From positions 1-53,048 of the forward strand of contig JAEZUC010000162.1 in assembly GCA_023443515.1 (NCBI GenBank): 53,048 nt of DNA, written 5' to 3'. This document shows, piece after piece, positions 33,883 through 42,454 of this stretch. The DNA is from Bacillota bacterium (GTDB lineage Bacteria; Bacillota; Clostridia; Acetivibrionales; DSM-1351). A program made the position numbers and the translations under genes. The stretch's first letter is position 1; each line of letters opens with the position of its first letter. Below the pieces are notes generated by a model. The model was not told the origin of the DNA and searched no databases. It worked only from the letters and a program-made list of their open reading frames with translations.

Positions 33883-35742
33883 TTGAAATATTTTAAGGGT
33901 ATCAGTTTTTATATAATTATTTTTATACTTATTTTGGTTGTAATAACGTTTTTCACCAAGACTGATAATCCGCCTAAAATGAGTTATTCTCAATTATTAA
34001 CTGAGATGAAGGCGGGAAATGTAAAGAGTATAGGTTTACAAACAGATACGGCTACAATTGAATTGAAGAAGCCAAAGGAAAATAACAGGACTAAATATGT
34101 AGTTATTGTCCCTCCGGATGTTACGTCTGCATCTGATAGATTTACAGCTGCATTGGATGATAAGCTTATAGAAGATTTCCATGTAACGCAGCCACCTCAA
34201 CCGCCATGGTGGGTGTCCATGTTGCCGACGGTAGGTCTTGTGATAATACTGATTCTAATATGGTTCTTTTTTATCCAGCAGTCTCAAGGGGGTGGCGGAG
34301 GAAACAGAGTTATGTCCTTCGGAAAGAGTCGCGCGAAAATGACTGTTGATGATAAGAAAAAGGTTACATTTGAGAATGTGGCCGGCGCAGATGAAGAGAA
34401 GGAGGAACTGGCAGAAATAGTTGAGTTCCTGAAAGCACCAAAAAAGTTTGTTGAACTGGGCGCAAGAATACCAAAGGGTGTTCTCCTTGTGGGACCTCCG
34501 GGAACAGGTAAAACACTCTTGGCGAAAGCTGTATCAGGTGAAGCCGGAGTACCGTTCTTCAGCATCAGTGGTTCAGATTTTGTTGAAATGTTTGTGGGTG
34601 TTGGTGCATCCCGTGTACGTGATTTGTTTGAGCAGGCAAAAAAGAATGCACCATGTATTGTATTTATAGATGAAATAGACGCTGTGGGACGTCACAGAGG
34701 TGCCGGACTAGGCGGAGGCCATGATGAAAGGGAGCAAACCCTCAATCAGTTGCTTGTTGAGATGGATGGTTTTGGAATAAATGAGGGAGTAATCATACTG
34801 GCTGCAACAAACAGACCGGATATTTTAGACCCTGCTTTGCTAAGACCCGGACGTTTCGACAGACGTGTTGTTGTTGGTCTTCCTGATATCAAGGGTAGGG
34901 AGCAGATATTAAAGGTTCATTCAAGAGGAAAGCCGTTAGCAGATGATGTAAAACTGGATGATCTTGCGAGAATAACTCCGGGCTTTACGGGAGCAGACAT
35001 AGAAAATCTTCTGAACGAAGCTGCTTTGCTTACTGCCAGAGCCAATAAGAAAAAAATAGGCAATGAAGAGATAAAAGAAGCTGCATTTAAAGTAATGATG
35101 GGGCCTGAAAAGAAGAGCCGTGTTATGAGTGAACATGACAAGAAAGTTACAGCATATCACGAAGCAGGCCACGCTATTGCAATAAAGCTTGTATCCTCAA
35201 GCCAGAAGGTAGACAGGGTATCAATCATACCGGCAGGAATGGCGGGAGGATATACGGCTAGCAGACCACAGGAAGATAAGAGTTATCATACAAGGTCACA
35301 GCTGATGGAAGAAATAATTATTGCACTTGGTGGAAGAGCTGCCGAGGACATTATCATGGATGAAGTTAGTACAGGAGCATCAAGCGATCTTAAAAAGGTT
35401 AACCAGATTGCAAGAAATATGGTTACTAAATATGGTATGAGTGAAAAACTTGGCAATATGATTTTTGGAAATGAAAACGATGAAGTTTTCATTGGAAGAG
35501 ATCTTGCCCAAGCCAGAAACTATAGTGATGAGGTTGCAGCAATCATTGATAATGAAGTTAAGAGCATCATTGACAGTGCATATGAAAAGACCGTGTACCT
35601 ATTAAAAGAAAATATCGCCAGACTCAATAAGCTTGCCGAAGTGCTTCTTGAGAAAGAAAAAGTTGAAGGTACAGAGTTTGAAGAGATTTTTGAAAGTGTT
35701 AAACTAGAGGGTTCTTCGCAAACACCTCAGTTGGAAGGTTAA
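33883..35742 (+). CDS. ftsH: ATP-dependent zinc metalloprotease FtsH
   Basis: The 619-residue membrane-bound AAA+ protease removes damaged membrane and regulatory proteins. TM1 is at about 6-24, the extracytoplasmic domain at about 25-108 and TM2 at about 109-131. The AAA core has Walker A GPPGTGKT (204-211), FIDEID (261-266) and the second region of homology ATNRPDILDPALLRPGRFDR (308-327). The zinc site is HEAGH (426-430), with the third ligand Asp further on (about 500). The start codon is TTG at 33883, with GGAGG 7 nt upstream. The C-terminal tail is short. Confidence 0.97.
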   Translation: MKYFKGISFYIIIFILILVVITFFTKTDNPPKMSYSQLLTEMKAGNVKSIGLQTDTATIELKKPKENNRTKYVVIVPPDVTSASDRFTAALDDKLIEDFHVTQPPQPPWWVSMLPTVGLVIILILIWFFFIQQSQGGGGGNRVMSFGKSRAKMTVDDKKKVTFENVAGADEEKEELAEIVEFLKAPKKFVELGARIPKGVLLVGPPGTGKTLLAKAVSGEAGVPFFSISGSDFVEMFVGVGASRVRDLFEQAKKNAPCIVFIDEIDAVGRHRGAGLGGGHDEREQTLNQLLVEMDGFGINEGVIILAATNRPDILDPALLRPGRFDRRVVVGLPDIKGREQILKVHSRGKPLADDVKLDDLARITPGFTGADIENLLNEAALLTARANKKKIGNEEIKEAAFKVMMGPEKKSRVMSEHDKKVTAYHEAGHAIAIKLVSSSQKVDRVSIIPAGMAGGYTASRPQEDKSYHTRSQLMEEIIIALGGRAAEDIIMDEVSTGASSDLKKVNQIARNMVTKYGMSEKLGNMIFGNENDEVFIGRDLAQARNYSDEVAAIIDNEVKSIIDSAYEKTVYLLKENIARLNKLAEVLLEKEKVEGTEFEEIFESVKLEGSSQTPQLEG

Positions 35743-35763
35743 CAGTAATAGATTTAAATTATT

Positions 35764-35791
35764 GAGGGGGTTGCTGTAATAATGGGCAAGC
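35764..35791 (+). terminator. Imperfect terminator after ftsH
   Basis: GGGG-TTGC pairs with GCAA-CCCC around a G-G mismatch, with an 11-nt loop, and an AT-rich tail follows. It is a weak hairpin. Confidence 0.4.
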
Positions 35792-35830
35792 CCCTTAATT
35801 ATACTTATTTTTAAATTGGAGGAGAGTTAC

Positions 35831-36223
35831 ATGGAACTAAAAGTTGGATTGACAGGAAGTGCAGAAGTGCTGGTATCAGAAGAAAATACTGCAAAAACAA
35901 TGGGGAGCGGTGCTCTTGATGTCTTTGCAACTCCTTCTATGATTGCGCTAATGGAAAAGGCCGCTTCCATCGCAGTACAACCCTTCATTGAAGAAGACAG
36001 CTCAACGGTGGGAACTATGATAAATATCAAACATATTGCTGCAACCCCTGTAGGGTTGAATGTAACTGCAAGAGCGGAGCTCGTTGAAATTGATGGGAAA
36101 AGGCTGGTGTTTTCCGTGGAAGCCTTTGACGGAAAGGACAAAGTAGGAGAGGGCCAGCATGAGAGGTTTATTATAAACGCTCAAAGATTTATATCAAAGG
36201 CAAACAGTAAATTAAATGAATAA
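35831..36223 (+). CDS. Hotdog-fold thioesterase, FlK-like
   Basis: The 130-residue protein resembles the fluoroacetyl-CoA thioesterase (FlK) branch of the hotdog fold: SGALDVFATPSMIALMEKAA, STVGTMINIKHIAATPVGLNVTARAEL, FDGKDKVGEGQHERFIIN. Family members hydrolyse small acyl-CoA esters. In clostridia the true substrate is unknown, and fluoroacetate itself is unlikely. FlK uses Thr42, Glu50 and His76; here T (in ATPSM), E (in LMEKAA) and H (in IKHIAATPVG) are in the corresponding places. The start is the ATG at 35831, with GGAGGAG upstream. It lies between ftsH and the SAM riboswitch. Confidence 0.75.
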   Translation: MELKVGLTGSAEVLVSEENTAKTMGSGALDVFATPSMIALMEKAASIAVQPFIEEDSSTVGTMINIKHIAATPVGLNVTARAELVEIDGKRLVFSVEAFDGKDKVGEGQHERFIINAQRFISKANSKLNE

Positions 36224-36239
36224 TAGTAATTAACTTCTA

Positions 36240-36268
36240 TTGACTATTAGACCAATTTATGGTTAAAT
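36240..36268 (+). promoter_or_regulatory. Promoter of the SAM riboswitch-metK unit
   Basis: TTGACT (36240-36245) and TTAAAT (36263-36268) are spaced 17 bp, about 20 nt before the riboswitch. Confidence 0.65.
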
Positions 36269-36292
36269 AAAATTGAACTTAATATTTTTATC

Positions 36293-36390
36293 CTTATCAA
36301 GAGAGGTGGAGGGAATGGGCCCGATGAAACCCGGCAACCAGCAATATTGTGCATGGTGCCAATTCCTTCAGGCTGTGCCTGGAAGATGAG
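36293..36390 (+). promoter_or_regulatory. SAM-I (S-box) riboswitch aptamer
   Basis: The four-way junction consensus is clear. P1 pairs CTTATC with GATGAG, and the core has AGAGAGGTGGAGGGA, GGCCCGATGAAACCCGGCAA and the 3' conserved GGTGCCAATTCC. Bound SAM stabilises P1 and leads to termination at the downstream hairpin, so metK is turned off when SAM is plentiful. Confidence 0.97.
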
Positions 36391-36415
36391 GGGTGTTATT
36401 GATATAAAACATGAC

Positions 36416-36434
36416 AAACCTCGAAAGAGGTTTT
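36416..36434 (+). terminator. Riboswitch-controlled terminator before metK
   Basis: The stem AAACCTC / GAGGTTT has a GAAA tetraloop and ends in seven T. It lies between the S-box aptamer and the metK ribosome site. Confidence 0.9.
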
Positions 36435-36496
36435 TTTATTTTGTAAAAAAATCTCTGATTAATTATTATTTTATTTAAATAGGGGAGGTAGTAAGA

Positions 36497-37687
36497 ATGG
36501 CAAAAAGACTTTTTACGTCTGAATCAGTTACGGAGGGACATCCTGACAAAATATGCGATCAGATTTCTGATGCAGTATTGGATGCAATTTATGAAAAAGA
36601 CCCTCAAGCAAGAGTTGCATGTGAAACTGCAGTTACGACAGGTATGGTAATGGTAATGGGTGAAATCACAACCAACTGTTATGTTGATATCCCCAAGGTA
36701 GTAAGAAATACTATCAGGGAAATTGGATATGACAGAGCAAAATATGGATTTGATTGTGACACCTGTGCTGTAATGACTTCTATAGACGAGCAATCATCAG
36801 ACATTGCTATGGGAGTTGACAAGGCACTTGAAGCAAAAGTTGGTGAAATGAACGAAGAGCAGATTCAGGCTATAGGAGCAGGCGACCAGGGAATGATGTT
36901 TGGATTCGCATGCGATGAAACACCTGAGTTGATGCCAATGCCTATAATGTTGGCTCACAAGCTTACTTTGAAACTAAGCGAAGTAAGAAAGAGTGGGTTA
37001 GTAAAGTATTTAAGACCTGACGGTAAATCACAGGTTACTATTGAGTATGATGGGGACAAGCCCGTTAGAGTTGATACTGTAGTTATATCCACACAGCATG
37101 GAGCAGACGCCGACCATGATACTATAGAAAAGGATATTATGGAACATGTAATACTGCCTGTAATTCCTAAAGAGCTGCTAGATGAGGGAACTAAATATTT
37201 TATTAACCCTACAGGAAGGTTTGTTGTAGGAGGACCTCAAGGAGATTCCGGTCTCACAGGCAGAAAGATTATAGTTGATACATACGGTGGTTACGCCAGA
37301 CACGGGGGCGGAGCTTTCTCAGGAAAAGACCCTACAAAGGTTGACCGTTCCGCTGCTTATGCAGCAAGATATGTAGCGAAAAATATTGTAGCCGCAGGTA
37401 TAGCACGTAAATGTGAAGTTCAGCTGGCATATGCCATTGGTGTTGCAAAACCTGTATCAGTACTTGTTGATACCTTTGGAACAGCGGTTATACCCGAGGA
37501 GAAGATTTCAGAATTGGTAAACAAACACTTCGATTTAAGACCTGCTGCTATTATCAACAAGCTGAATTTAAGAAGGCCAATTTACAGAAAAACAGCAGCT
37601 TATGGTCATTTCGGAAGGGAAGATGCAGAATTTGCATGGGAAAAGACCGATGTAGCTGATGCATTAAGAAAAGAAGCCGGACTATAA
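36497..37687 (+). CDS. metK: S-adenosylmethionine synthetase
   Basis: The 396-residue enzyme makes SAM from methionine and ATP. Visible motifs are TSESVTEGHPDKICDQISDA, the signature GAGDQGMMFGFA, GGGAFSGKDPTKVDRSAAYAAR (glycine-rich loop) and the C-terminal YGHFGREDAEFAWEKTD. GGGGAGG lies 8 nt before the ATG. Expression is controlled by the SAM-I riboswitch upstream, so the product represses its own gene. The unit is monocistronic, ending at a large hairpin. Confidence 0.98.
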   Translation: MAKRLFTSESVTEGHPDKICDQISDAVLDAIYEKDPQARVACETAVTTGMVMVMGEITTNCYVDIPKVVRNTIREIGYDRAKYGFDCDTCAVMTSIDEQSSDIAMGVDKALEAKVGEMNEEQIQAIGAGDQGMMFGFACDETPELMPMPIMLAHKLTLKLSEVRKSGLVKYLRPDGKSQVTIEYDGDKPVRVDTVVISTQHGADADHDTIEKDIMEHVILPVIPKELLDEGTKYFINPTGRFVVGGPQGDSGLTGRKIIVDTYGGYARHGGGAFSGKDPTKVDRSAAYAARYVAKNIVAAGIARKCEVQLAYAIGVAKPVSVLVDTFGTAVIPEEKISELVNKHFDLRPAAIINKLNLRRPIYRKTAAYGHFGREDAEFAWEKTDVADALRKEAGL

Positions 37688-37707
37688 GAAATAAAGTATA
37701 ATCATAT

Positions 37708-37763
37708 AAGGGGGTGCAATTCCAAACCTTTTTAAACAGGGTAGCGGAATTGTACCCCTTTTA
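37708..37763 (+). terminator. Terminator after metK
   Basis: A 15-bp stem with one mismatch or bulge (37708-37723 with 37746-37760, core GTGCAATTCC) has a 22-nt loop and is followed by TTTT. Confidence 0.75.
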
Positions 37764-37835
37764 AACTACCTCTTTGTAACAAAATATACCATTCAATCAT
37801 AAAATATGGTACGAGGAAAGATACAGGAGGAGTGT

Positions 37836-38174
37836 ATGACAGACTTTAGTTATATAATTTTAGGTATATTTTCTATTTATGGACTAATCAGCTTATTTAG
37901 AAGCATTTTCAAACTGTTGGGAAGCAAGAAGTATTACGTTGAAAAAGCAAACCTTGTACTCTTAGTTAATGATCAGGAAGAAAATATCGAAAGAATAGTC
38001 CGTGAAGCTATGCTGAGTAAATTTGTAAGAAATATAGCGATAAACGGTAGCTTTATTATTATTGATATGAAGTCAAAAGATCAAACTTATAAAATACTCA
38101 AAAGGCTGGAAAAGCAGTACCCCTTGGTTGAGGTATGCAGTTTTGATGAGAGGGAAAGCATTTTTTATAAATAA
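37836..38174 (+). CDS. Single-pass membrane protein, unknown function
   Basis: The 112-residue protein starts at the ATG at 37836, with AGGAGG 6 nt upstream. The longer frame from 37806 includes the ribosome site. One hydrophobic helix (about residues 5-28) is followed by a soluble domain of alternating strands and helices (KANLVLLVNDQEENIERIVREAML, NGSFIIIDMKSKDQTYKILKRLEKQYPLVEV). That pattern looks like a small ferredoxin-like or ACT-like fold facing the cytoplasm. I do not recognise the family. It sits between metK and recD2, with no evident link to either. Confidence 0.65.
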   Translation: MTDFSYIILGIFSIYGLISLFRSIFKLLGSKKYYVEKANLVLLVNDQEENIERIVREAMLSKFVRNIAINGSFIIIDMKSKDQTYKILKRLEKQYPLVEVCSFDERESIFYK

Positions 38175-38296
38175 ACATAGAAATAACATAAAAGGTATCC
38201 TTCTTGTAGCAGTATATAAAATAGGTTAAGATATATATGTTACAAATAAAAGTAACAGGGACAAGCACTTACTTTACAGTTTTTTTGGAGGTTACC

Positions 38297-40696
38297 GTGG
38301 CAACAGGACAATTTCAACAGCAAAGATGGTCATTCGACAGTTACCCTGTAGGAGCAAAGATTAGCACTATTGGTAGGTTTGACTATAAAATATATGAAAA
38401 TGCAGAAAATGGTTATAAAATCTACACTTTTGATATAGAAAGAATAGTTGATGAGGATGGATTTGAGCATGAAGCACAGGACCTTATCAGTGTAACCGGG
38501 TATTATGAAGTGAATGACCATTGTGCGGTTTTGCCCTGTAAAATAATCGGAACTGTAGGAATATACAAAGGAGAAAAGCAGCTCAAGGCTGATACTGTAG
38601 AATTTATAGAACCTGCCACGGATGAAGGAATAATAACCTTTTTGTCCTGCGGAATAATCAAGGGTGTAGGCGAGAAAACAGCGAGGAATATAGTAATTGG
38701 CTATAAAACAGCTGCAGGCTTTGTTGAGGGTTTCGGGAGCAACACATTAGAAATAATTAAGAACGAACCGCTGTCTCTGGTAAAGATAAAGGGAATTTCA
38801 GCTGATAAGGCAAGGCTTATACACGACTCTTACATGGAAAACATGGAATACCAGAATATAATGATTTTTTTTCAAAAGTTTGGAGTGTCGTCGGCCAAGG
38901 CCATGAAGATATATAATACTTTTAAGGGAACAGCAATAGCCATTGCCGAGCAGAACCCATATATGTTTACAAATATAAAAGGTTTTGGATTTAGAACCTG
39001 TGACGAAATAGCAAAAAAATTGGGAATAGATCCCCATTCCATATTCAGATTGGAAGCAGCCCTAAAGAGCGTTTTGGAAACATCAGAAACCGAAGGACAT
39101 TGTTACCTGTACAGACAACAGCTTTTACAGGCAACTTCAAAGGCATTAAGTGATAATAATGATACAATCAGCGAGGGTGAACTGGAAGAAGCCTACAAAA
39201 GGATGATTAAAACAGGAATCCTTGTTAACATGACATATTCAGAAGGCGAAACAGGGCAGGAAGCTGTATATACAAGGGAAATGTACAAGCTTGAGTACGA
39301 GACAGCACTTGCTATTAAAAATATAGTAAGGAGCGAGCCGGACGTTAATAACGTAAATGTAGACAAGCTGATAGGGGAATTTGAGGAGCTAAAAGGTTTT
39401 GAACTTGAGGCCATGCAAAAAGAAGCAGTACGGGCTGTTTTTGAAACCAACATGTTGATTTTAACAGGTTCTGCAGGCAGCGGAAAAACTACAACAGTTG
39501 AATGTATGATATATGTACTGCAGAAGGTGTTTGAGAACCGTGAAGAGATGAGTTTTATGCTGGCCGCACCTACAGGTAAGGCTGCCAAGAGACTTACAGA
39601 AATAACGGGTTTTGAAGCAATGACTATTCACCGGCTTCTTCAATTTTCCTATGAAAATAAGGGGTTCTTTTACAGGCAAGGCAATGAGCTTCCTTACGAC
39701 CTAATAGTAATAGATGAAAGCTCCATGCTTAGTATAGACTTGGCCCATGCATTGTTTACAGCTATTTCACCGGGGACAACCGTAGTTATGATTGGCGATA
39801 CACAACAGCTTCCATCAGTAGGTGCGGGAAATGTGCTTGATGATATGATAAAAAGCGGAGTTATACCTACAGTAAAGCTGAATGTTATAAAACGTCAAGC
39901 GGACGGGTCCGGCATTATTTCAAATGCAAACAGGATTATAAACGGTGAAATGCCTGAAATAATAAATCAAAACAAGGATTTCTTTGTAATTGAAGAAGAT
40001 GACAAATACAGGGTTGTCAAAAAGACTCAGGAAGCATTAAACAGGCTTATGACAGCCTATAACCATACAATAGATGACATTCAGATAATTTGTCCTCAAA
40101 AATCTTCTGAAATCGGGACGTACGAATTAAATAAAGCCATACAGGAGATGGTTAATCCTGCTGCAGAAAATAAACAGGAAATAAAAAGAGGAAATAGTGT
40201 TTTCAGAGAAGGAGACAAGGTTATTCACCTAAGCAATAATTACGAGACTCCACATTATCGCAGAGAACCTGATACCGGAAGATATTTTGCTGAAGAGAAC
40301 TGTGGAATTTTTAACGGAGATATCGGCAGGATTATTGAAATATCCAATATCAAGGAAGTTGAAGCTGAGGATGAGGATGCAAACACACCCGAAAAGAAAG
40401 TTGCGGTTCAGTATGACGATTTTATAATAATTTATCATATAAATGAACTTGAGGAGATAGATTTGGCATATTGCCTGACAGTTCATAAAATGCAGGGCTC
40501 CCAGTGTGAAGCTGCAATTATACTATGTCATATGAGAAACTATGTTATGCTGAATAGAAATCTCGGATATACCGCTGTGACAAGAGCCAAAAAAATGGCA
40601 TGTATTATCGGGCAAAAGAAGGCAATAAAAATAATGGTTTCAAATGTTAAAATTAATGAAAGAAATTCAATGCTGTGCGATCTTTTGAAGATATAA
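38297..40696 (+). CDS. recD2: RecD2-type ATP-dependent DNA helicase
   Basis: The SF1B 5'-3' helicase of about 799 residues belongs to the RecBC-independent class and acts in replication-fork maintenance and repair. The N-terminal OB region (IGRFDYKIYENAENGYKIYTF) and tandem HhH motifs (GIIKGVGEKTARNIV, VKIKGISADKARLI, NIKGFGFRTCDEIA) precede the motor. The motor has Walker A LTGSAGSGKTTTVE (about 390-403), LAAPTGKAAKRLTE, Walker B VIDESSMLS, GDTQQLPSVGAGNVL, and the C-terminal LTVHKMQGSQCEAAI and VTRAKK. The start is GTG at 38297, with GGAGG 5-6 nt upstream. The ATG at 38237 has no good ribosome site and adds 20 residues. Confidence 0.92.
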   Translation: MATGQFQQQRWSFDSYPVGAKISTIGRFDYKIYENAENGYKIYTFDIERIVDEDGFEHEAQDLISVTGYYEVNDHCAVLPCKIIGTVGIYKGEKQLKADTVEFIEPATDEGIITFLSCGIIKGVGEKTARNIVIGYKTAAGFVEGFGSNTLEIIKNEPLSLVKIKGISADKARLIHDSYMENMEYQNIMIFFQKFGVSSAKAMKIYNTFKGTAIAIAEQNPYMFTNIKGFGFRTCDEIAKKLGIDPHSIFRLEAALKSVLETSETEGHCYLYRQQLLQATSKALSDNNDTISEGELEEAYKRMIKTGILVNMTYSEGETGQEAVYTREMYKLEYETALAIKNIVRSEPDVNNVNVDKLIGEFEELKGFELEAMQKEAVRAVFETNMLILTGSAGSGKTTTVECMIYVLQKVFENREEMSFMLAAPTGKAAKRLTEITGFEAMTIHRLLQFSYENKGFFYRQGNELPYDLIVIDESSMLSIDLAHALFTAISPGTTVVMIGDTQQLPSVGAGNVLDDMIKSGVIPTVKLNVIKRQADGSGIISNANRIINGEMPEIINQNKDFFVIEEDDKYRVVKKTQEALNRLMTAYNHTIDDIQIICPQKSSEIGTYELNKAIQEMVNPAAENKQEIKRGNSVFREGDKVIHLSNNYETPHYRREPDTGRYFAEENCGIFNGDIGRIIEISNIKEVEAEDEDANTPEKKVAVQYDDFIIIYHINELEEIDLAYCLTVHKMQGSQCEAAIILCHMRNYVMLNRNLGYTAVTRAKKMACIIGQKKAIKIMVSNVKINERNSMLCDLLKI

Positions 40697-40738
40697 AAGC
40701 CTTAAAACAATATAGAGAAATTGGTTTCTTGCACAAAA

Positions 40739-40768
40739 TTGAAAAATGATGTAAAATTAAGATATACT
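40739..40768 (+). promoter_or_regulatory. Promoter of comF
   Basis: TTGAAA (40739-40744) and TATACT (40763-40768) are spaced 18 bp, about 35 nt upstream of the comF start region. A second pair, TTGCAC (40729) and TAAAAT (40752), overlaps it. Confidence 0.5.
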
Positions 40769-40803
40769 GTAATTTTCTATTAAAATAAGGGGAGGAAGTT
40801 ATT

Positions 40804-41472
40804 ATTTCACTGATTGAATTTTTCTTTCCCCCGAGATGTGCACTCTGCAACACTATTTTGGAGGCAGGAGTGCCAATATATATATGTGAGAAATGTGCCG
40901 GGGAGATAGGCTATTATAAAAATTCTATCATTTCATTAGATCTTCCCGTAGGTATACAAAACTATTGTGATGGAATACTCTGTGTTGGAAAATATTCAGA
41001 TACACTAAAAGAGTCTCTGAGAAGGTTTAAATTCAGCAGTAAGCCATCAAACTATCGGACATTTGGAAAACTATTGGTTTTAAAAGTAGAAAATACAGGA
41101 CAAATAATTCATTTTGACATTATTGTTCCCGTTCCTTTACATAGAAGCAAACAGAAGCAGAGGGGCTACAATCAGGCAGAACTGATGGCAGAGCAGGTGG
41201 CTAAAACATTAAAGGTGCCTTGTGGAAAAAACCTATTAATCAAAAGTACTGCTACAAAAAGCCAGAGTATGCTGAAAAAGACCGAACGATTATTAAATCT
41301 TGAAGACGCATTTATGGTTGCTGATGAAAAATTAACAACCAAAAAAAACATATTATTAATTGACGATATCGTGACAACAGGGAGTACTGTTAATCAATGT
41401 TGTAAGGCGCTAAAGAAGGCCGGTGCCGAAAAGGTTATAGCGGGGGTTATTGCAACTACCAGAAATTATTGA
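40804..41472 (+). CDS. comF: ComF family phosphoribosyltransferase-like protein, probable ATT start
   Basis: The 222-residue ComF/GntX family protein acts in DNA uptake or related DNA metabolism. The conserved N-terminal zinc module FFFPPRCALC...ICEKC and the C-terminal PRPP-like motif NILLIDDIVTTGSTVNQC are both present, as are VPVPLHRSKQKQRGYNQAELMA and KSQSMLKKTERLLN. The zinc module lies upstream of the first ordinary start codon in frame (TTG 40858). Between the in-frame stop at 40786 and that TTG there is no ATG, GTG or TTG. The ribosome site GGGGAGG (40789-40795) points to ATT at 40801 or 40804; I chose 40804 for its 8-nt spacing. CTG at 40810 is possible but 14 nt away. Confidence 0.82.
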   Translation: MSLIEFFFPPRCALCNTILEAGVPIYICEKCAGEIGYYKNSIISLDLPVGIQNYCDGILCVGKYSDTLKESLRRFKFSSKPSNYRTFGKLLVLKVENTGQIIHFDIIVPVPLHRSKQKQRGYNQAELMAEQVAKTLKVPCGKNLLIKSTATKSQSMLKKTERLLNLEDAFMVADEKLTTKKNILLIDDIVTTGSTVNQCCKALKKAGAEKVIAGVIATTRNY

Positions 41473-41523
41473 TACTGGGTTTTCAGCTTCAATTTGAGTA
41501 TAATTGTATGGGGAGGGATAGAC

Positions 41524-41937
41524 ATGCCAGATTTAAGAAACTGCAGAAGATGCGGCAGAATGTATAATTATATTGGCGGGGCTCCTATTTGTCAGGACTG
41601 TAAGAATGCCGATGAAGAAATTTTTAAAAAGGTCAAGGATTATTTGTATGATAATCCCGGTGCCACATTATCACAGGTAGCTATTGAGGTTGATGTGAGT
41701 GTGGAAAAGATAAAGCTGTTTTTGAAAGAGGGACGCTTGGAAATAACTGATGATTCCAACATAATTCTTGAATGTGAAAGATGTGGCAAATCTATAAAGA
41801 CAGGAAGATTTTGCAGAGAATGCCAGAATGAAGTCAGTATTGACTTGGAGAAGACAACCAGAACAATTCATACGGATAATACTGAGCAATTCAGGGCAAA
41901 TGGAATAGGAATGAGATATTTAAACAAGAAGATATAA
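41524..41937 (+). CDS. yvyF: Flagellar operon protein, YvyF/TIGR03826 type
   Basis: The 137-residue protein has two zinc-ribbon-like Cys pairs at each end (NCRRCGRMY...ICQDC at about 6-27, and CERCGKSIKTGRFCREC at about 90-106). Between them is a small winged-helix-like part (PGATLSQVAIEVDVSVEKIKLFLKEG). It matches the Firmicute flagellar operon protein YvyF, which sits between comF and flgM, as it does here. The function is unclear; a regulatory role in flagellar gene expression is inferred from position. The start is the ATG at 41524, with GGGGAGGG 6 nt upstream. Confidence 0.88.
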   Translation: MPDLRNCRRCGRMYNYIGGAPICQDCKNADEEIFKKVKDYLYDNPGATLSQVAIEVDVSVEKIKLFLKEGRLEITDDSNIILECERCGKSIKTGRFCRECQNEVSIDLEKTTRTIHTDNTEQFRANGIGMRYLNKKI

Positions 41938-41951
41938 AAACTAACTTACAG

Positions 41952-41978
41952 CGAGGGTATAATAATCCCTCGTTTTTT
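41952..41978 (+). terminator. Terminator of the comF-yvyF unit
   Basis: The stem CGAGGG / CCCTCG has a 9-nt loop and ends in six T. Confidence 0.8.
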
Positions 41979-42042
41979 AATGCTTAAAATCGCTGAAAAA
42001 TTATTGCGAATTAAAATTATAATTACAAATAAAAAGCAATAC

Positions 42043-42069
42043 TAAATAAATTCGATATTCTGTCGATAA
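42043..42069 (+). promoter_or_regulatory. Sigma-D (sigma-28) promoter of the flgM operon
   Basis: TAAA (42043-42046), exactly 15 bp, then GTCGATAA (42062-42069). This differs from the sigma-28 consensus TAAA-N15-GCCGATAA at one base. The start of flgM is about 45 nt downstream. Confidence 0.82.
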
Positions 42070-42120
42070 TATTTATATAGGTTGGATTTTATTGTGCACT
42101 TTAGAAAGTAGGTGTTTTAG

Positions 42121-42408
42121 ATGAAAATTTCAGGTGACGTTTACAATGTTTCAAAGGTATACAACACTCAGAACCATGTTGGAGCTGCAAATCAGGTGAA
42201 CTCTATTAGATCCAAAAAGGATGTTATATCTATTTCGGACAATGCAAAGGATCATCAGATTGTTTTCAGGGCCCTTAAAGAGGTACCTGATGTAAGGCAG
42301 AACAAAATAGATGAGTTTAAAGAGGTGTACCGTTCAGGAACATACAATGTAAGCGGACAAGAAATTGTAGAGAAGCTTGGAAAAGCTATGATAGACGAGA
42401 AGGCGTAA
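42121..42408 (+). CDS. flgM: Anti-sigma-28 factor FlgM
   Basis: The 95-residue, largely disordered protein has the FlgM C-terminal sigma-binding region (KKDVISISDNAKDHQIVFRALKEVPDVRQNKIDEFKEVYRSGTYNVSGQEIVEKL). It holds sigma-D inactive until the hook is complete. Its own operon has a near-perfect sigma-D promoter, which gives the usual negative feedback. TAGGTG upstream of the ATG is a modest ribosome site. It is the first gene of the flgM-flgN-flgK1-flgK2-flgL run. Confidence 0.92.
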   Translation: MKISGDVYNVSKVYNTQNHVGAANQVNSIRSKKDVISISDNAKDHQIVFRALKEVPDVRQNKIDEFKEVYRSGTYNVSGQEIVEKLGKAMIDEKA

Positions 42409-42454
42409 AGAGAGTCTATCTATTGGGAATGCTGACGTTCGGAGGTACTGAAAA

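Noticed and set aside
40858..40860. TTG as the comF start
   Set aside because: It would remove the FPPRCALC zinc module that is in frame upstream and has its own ribosome site.
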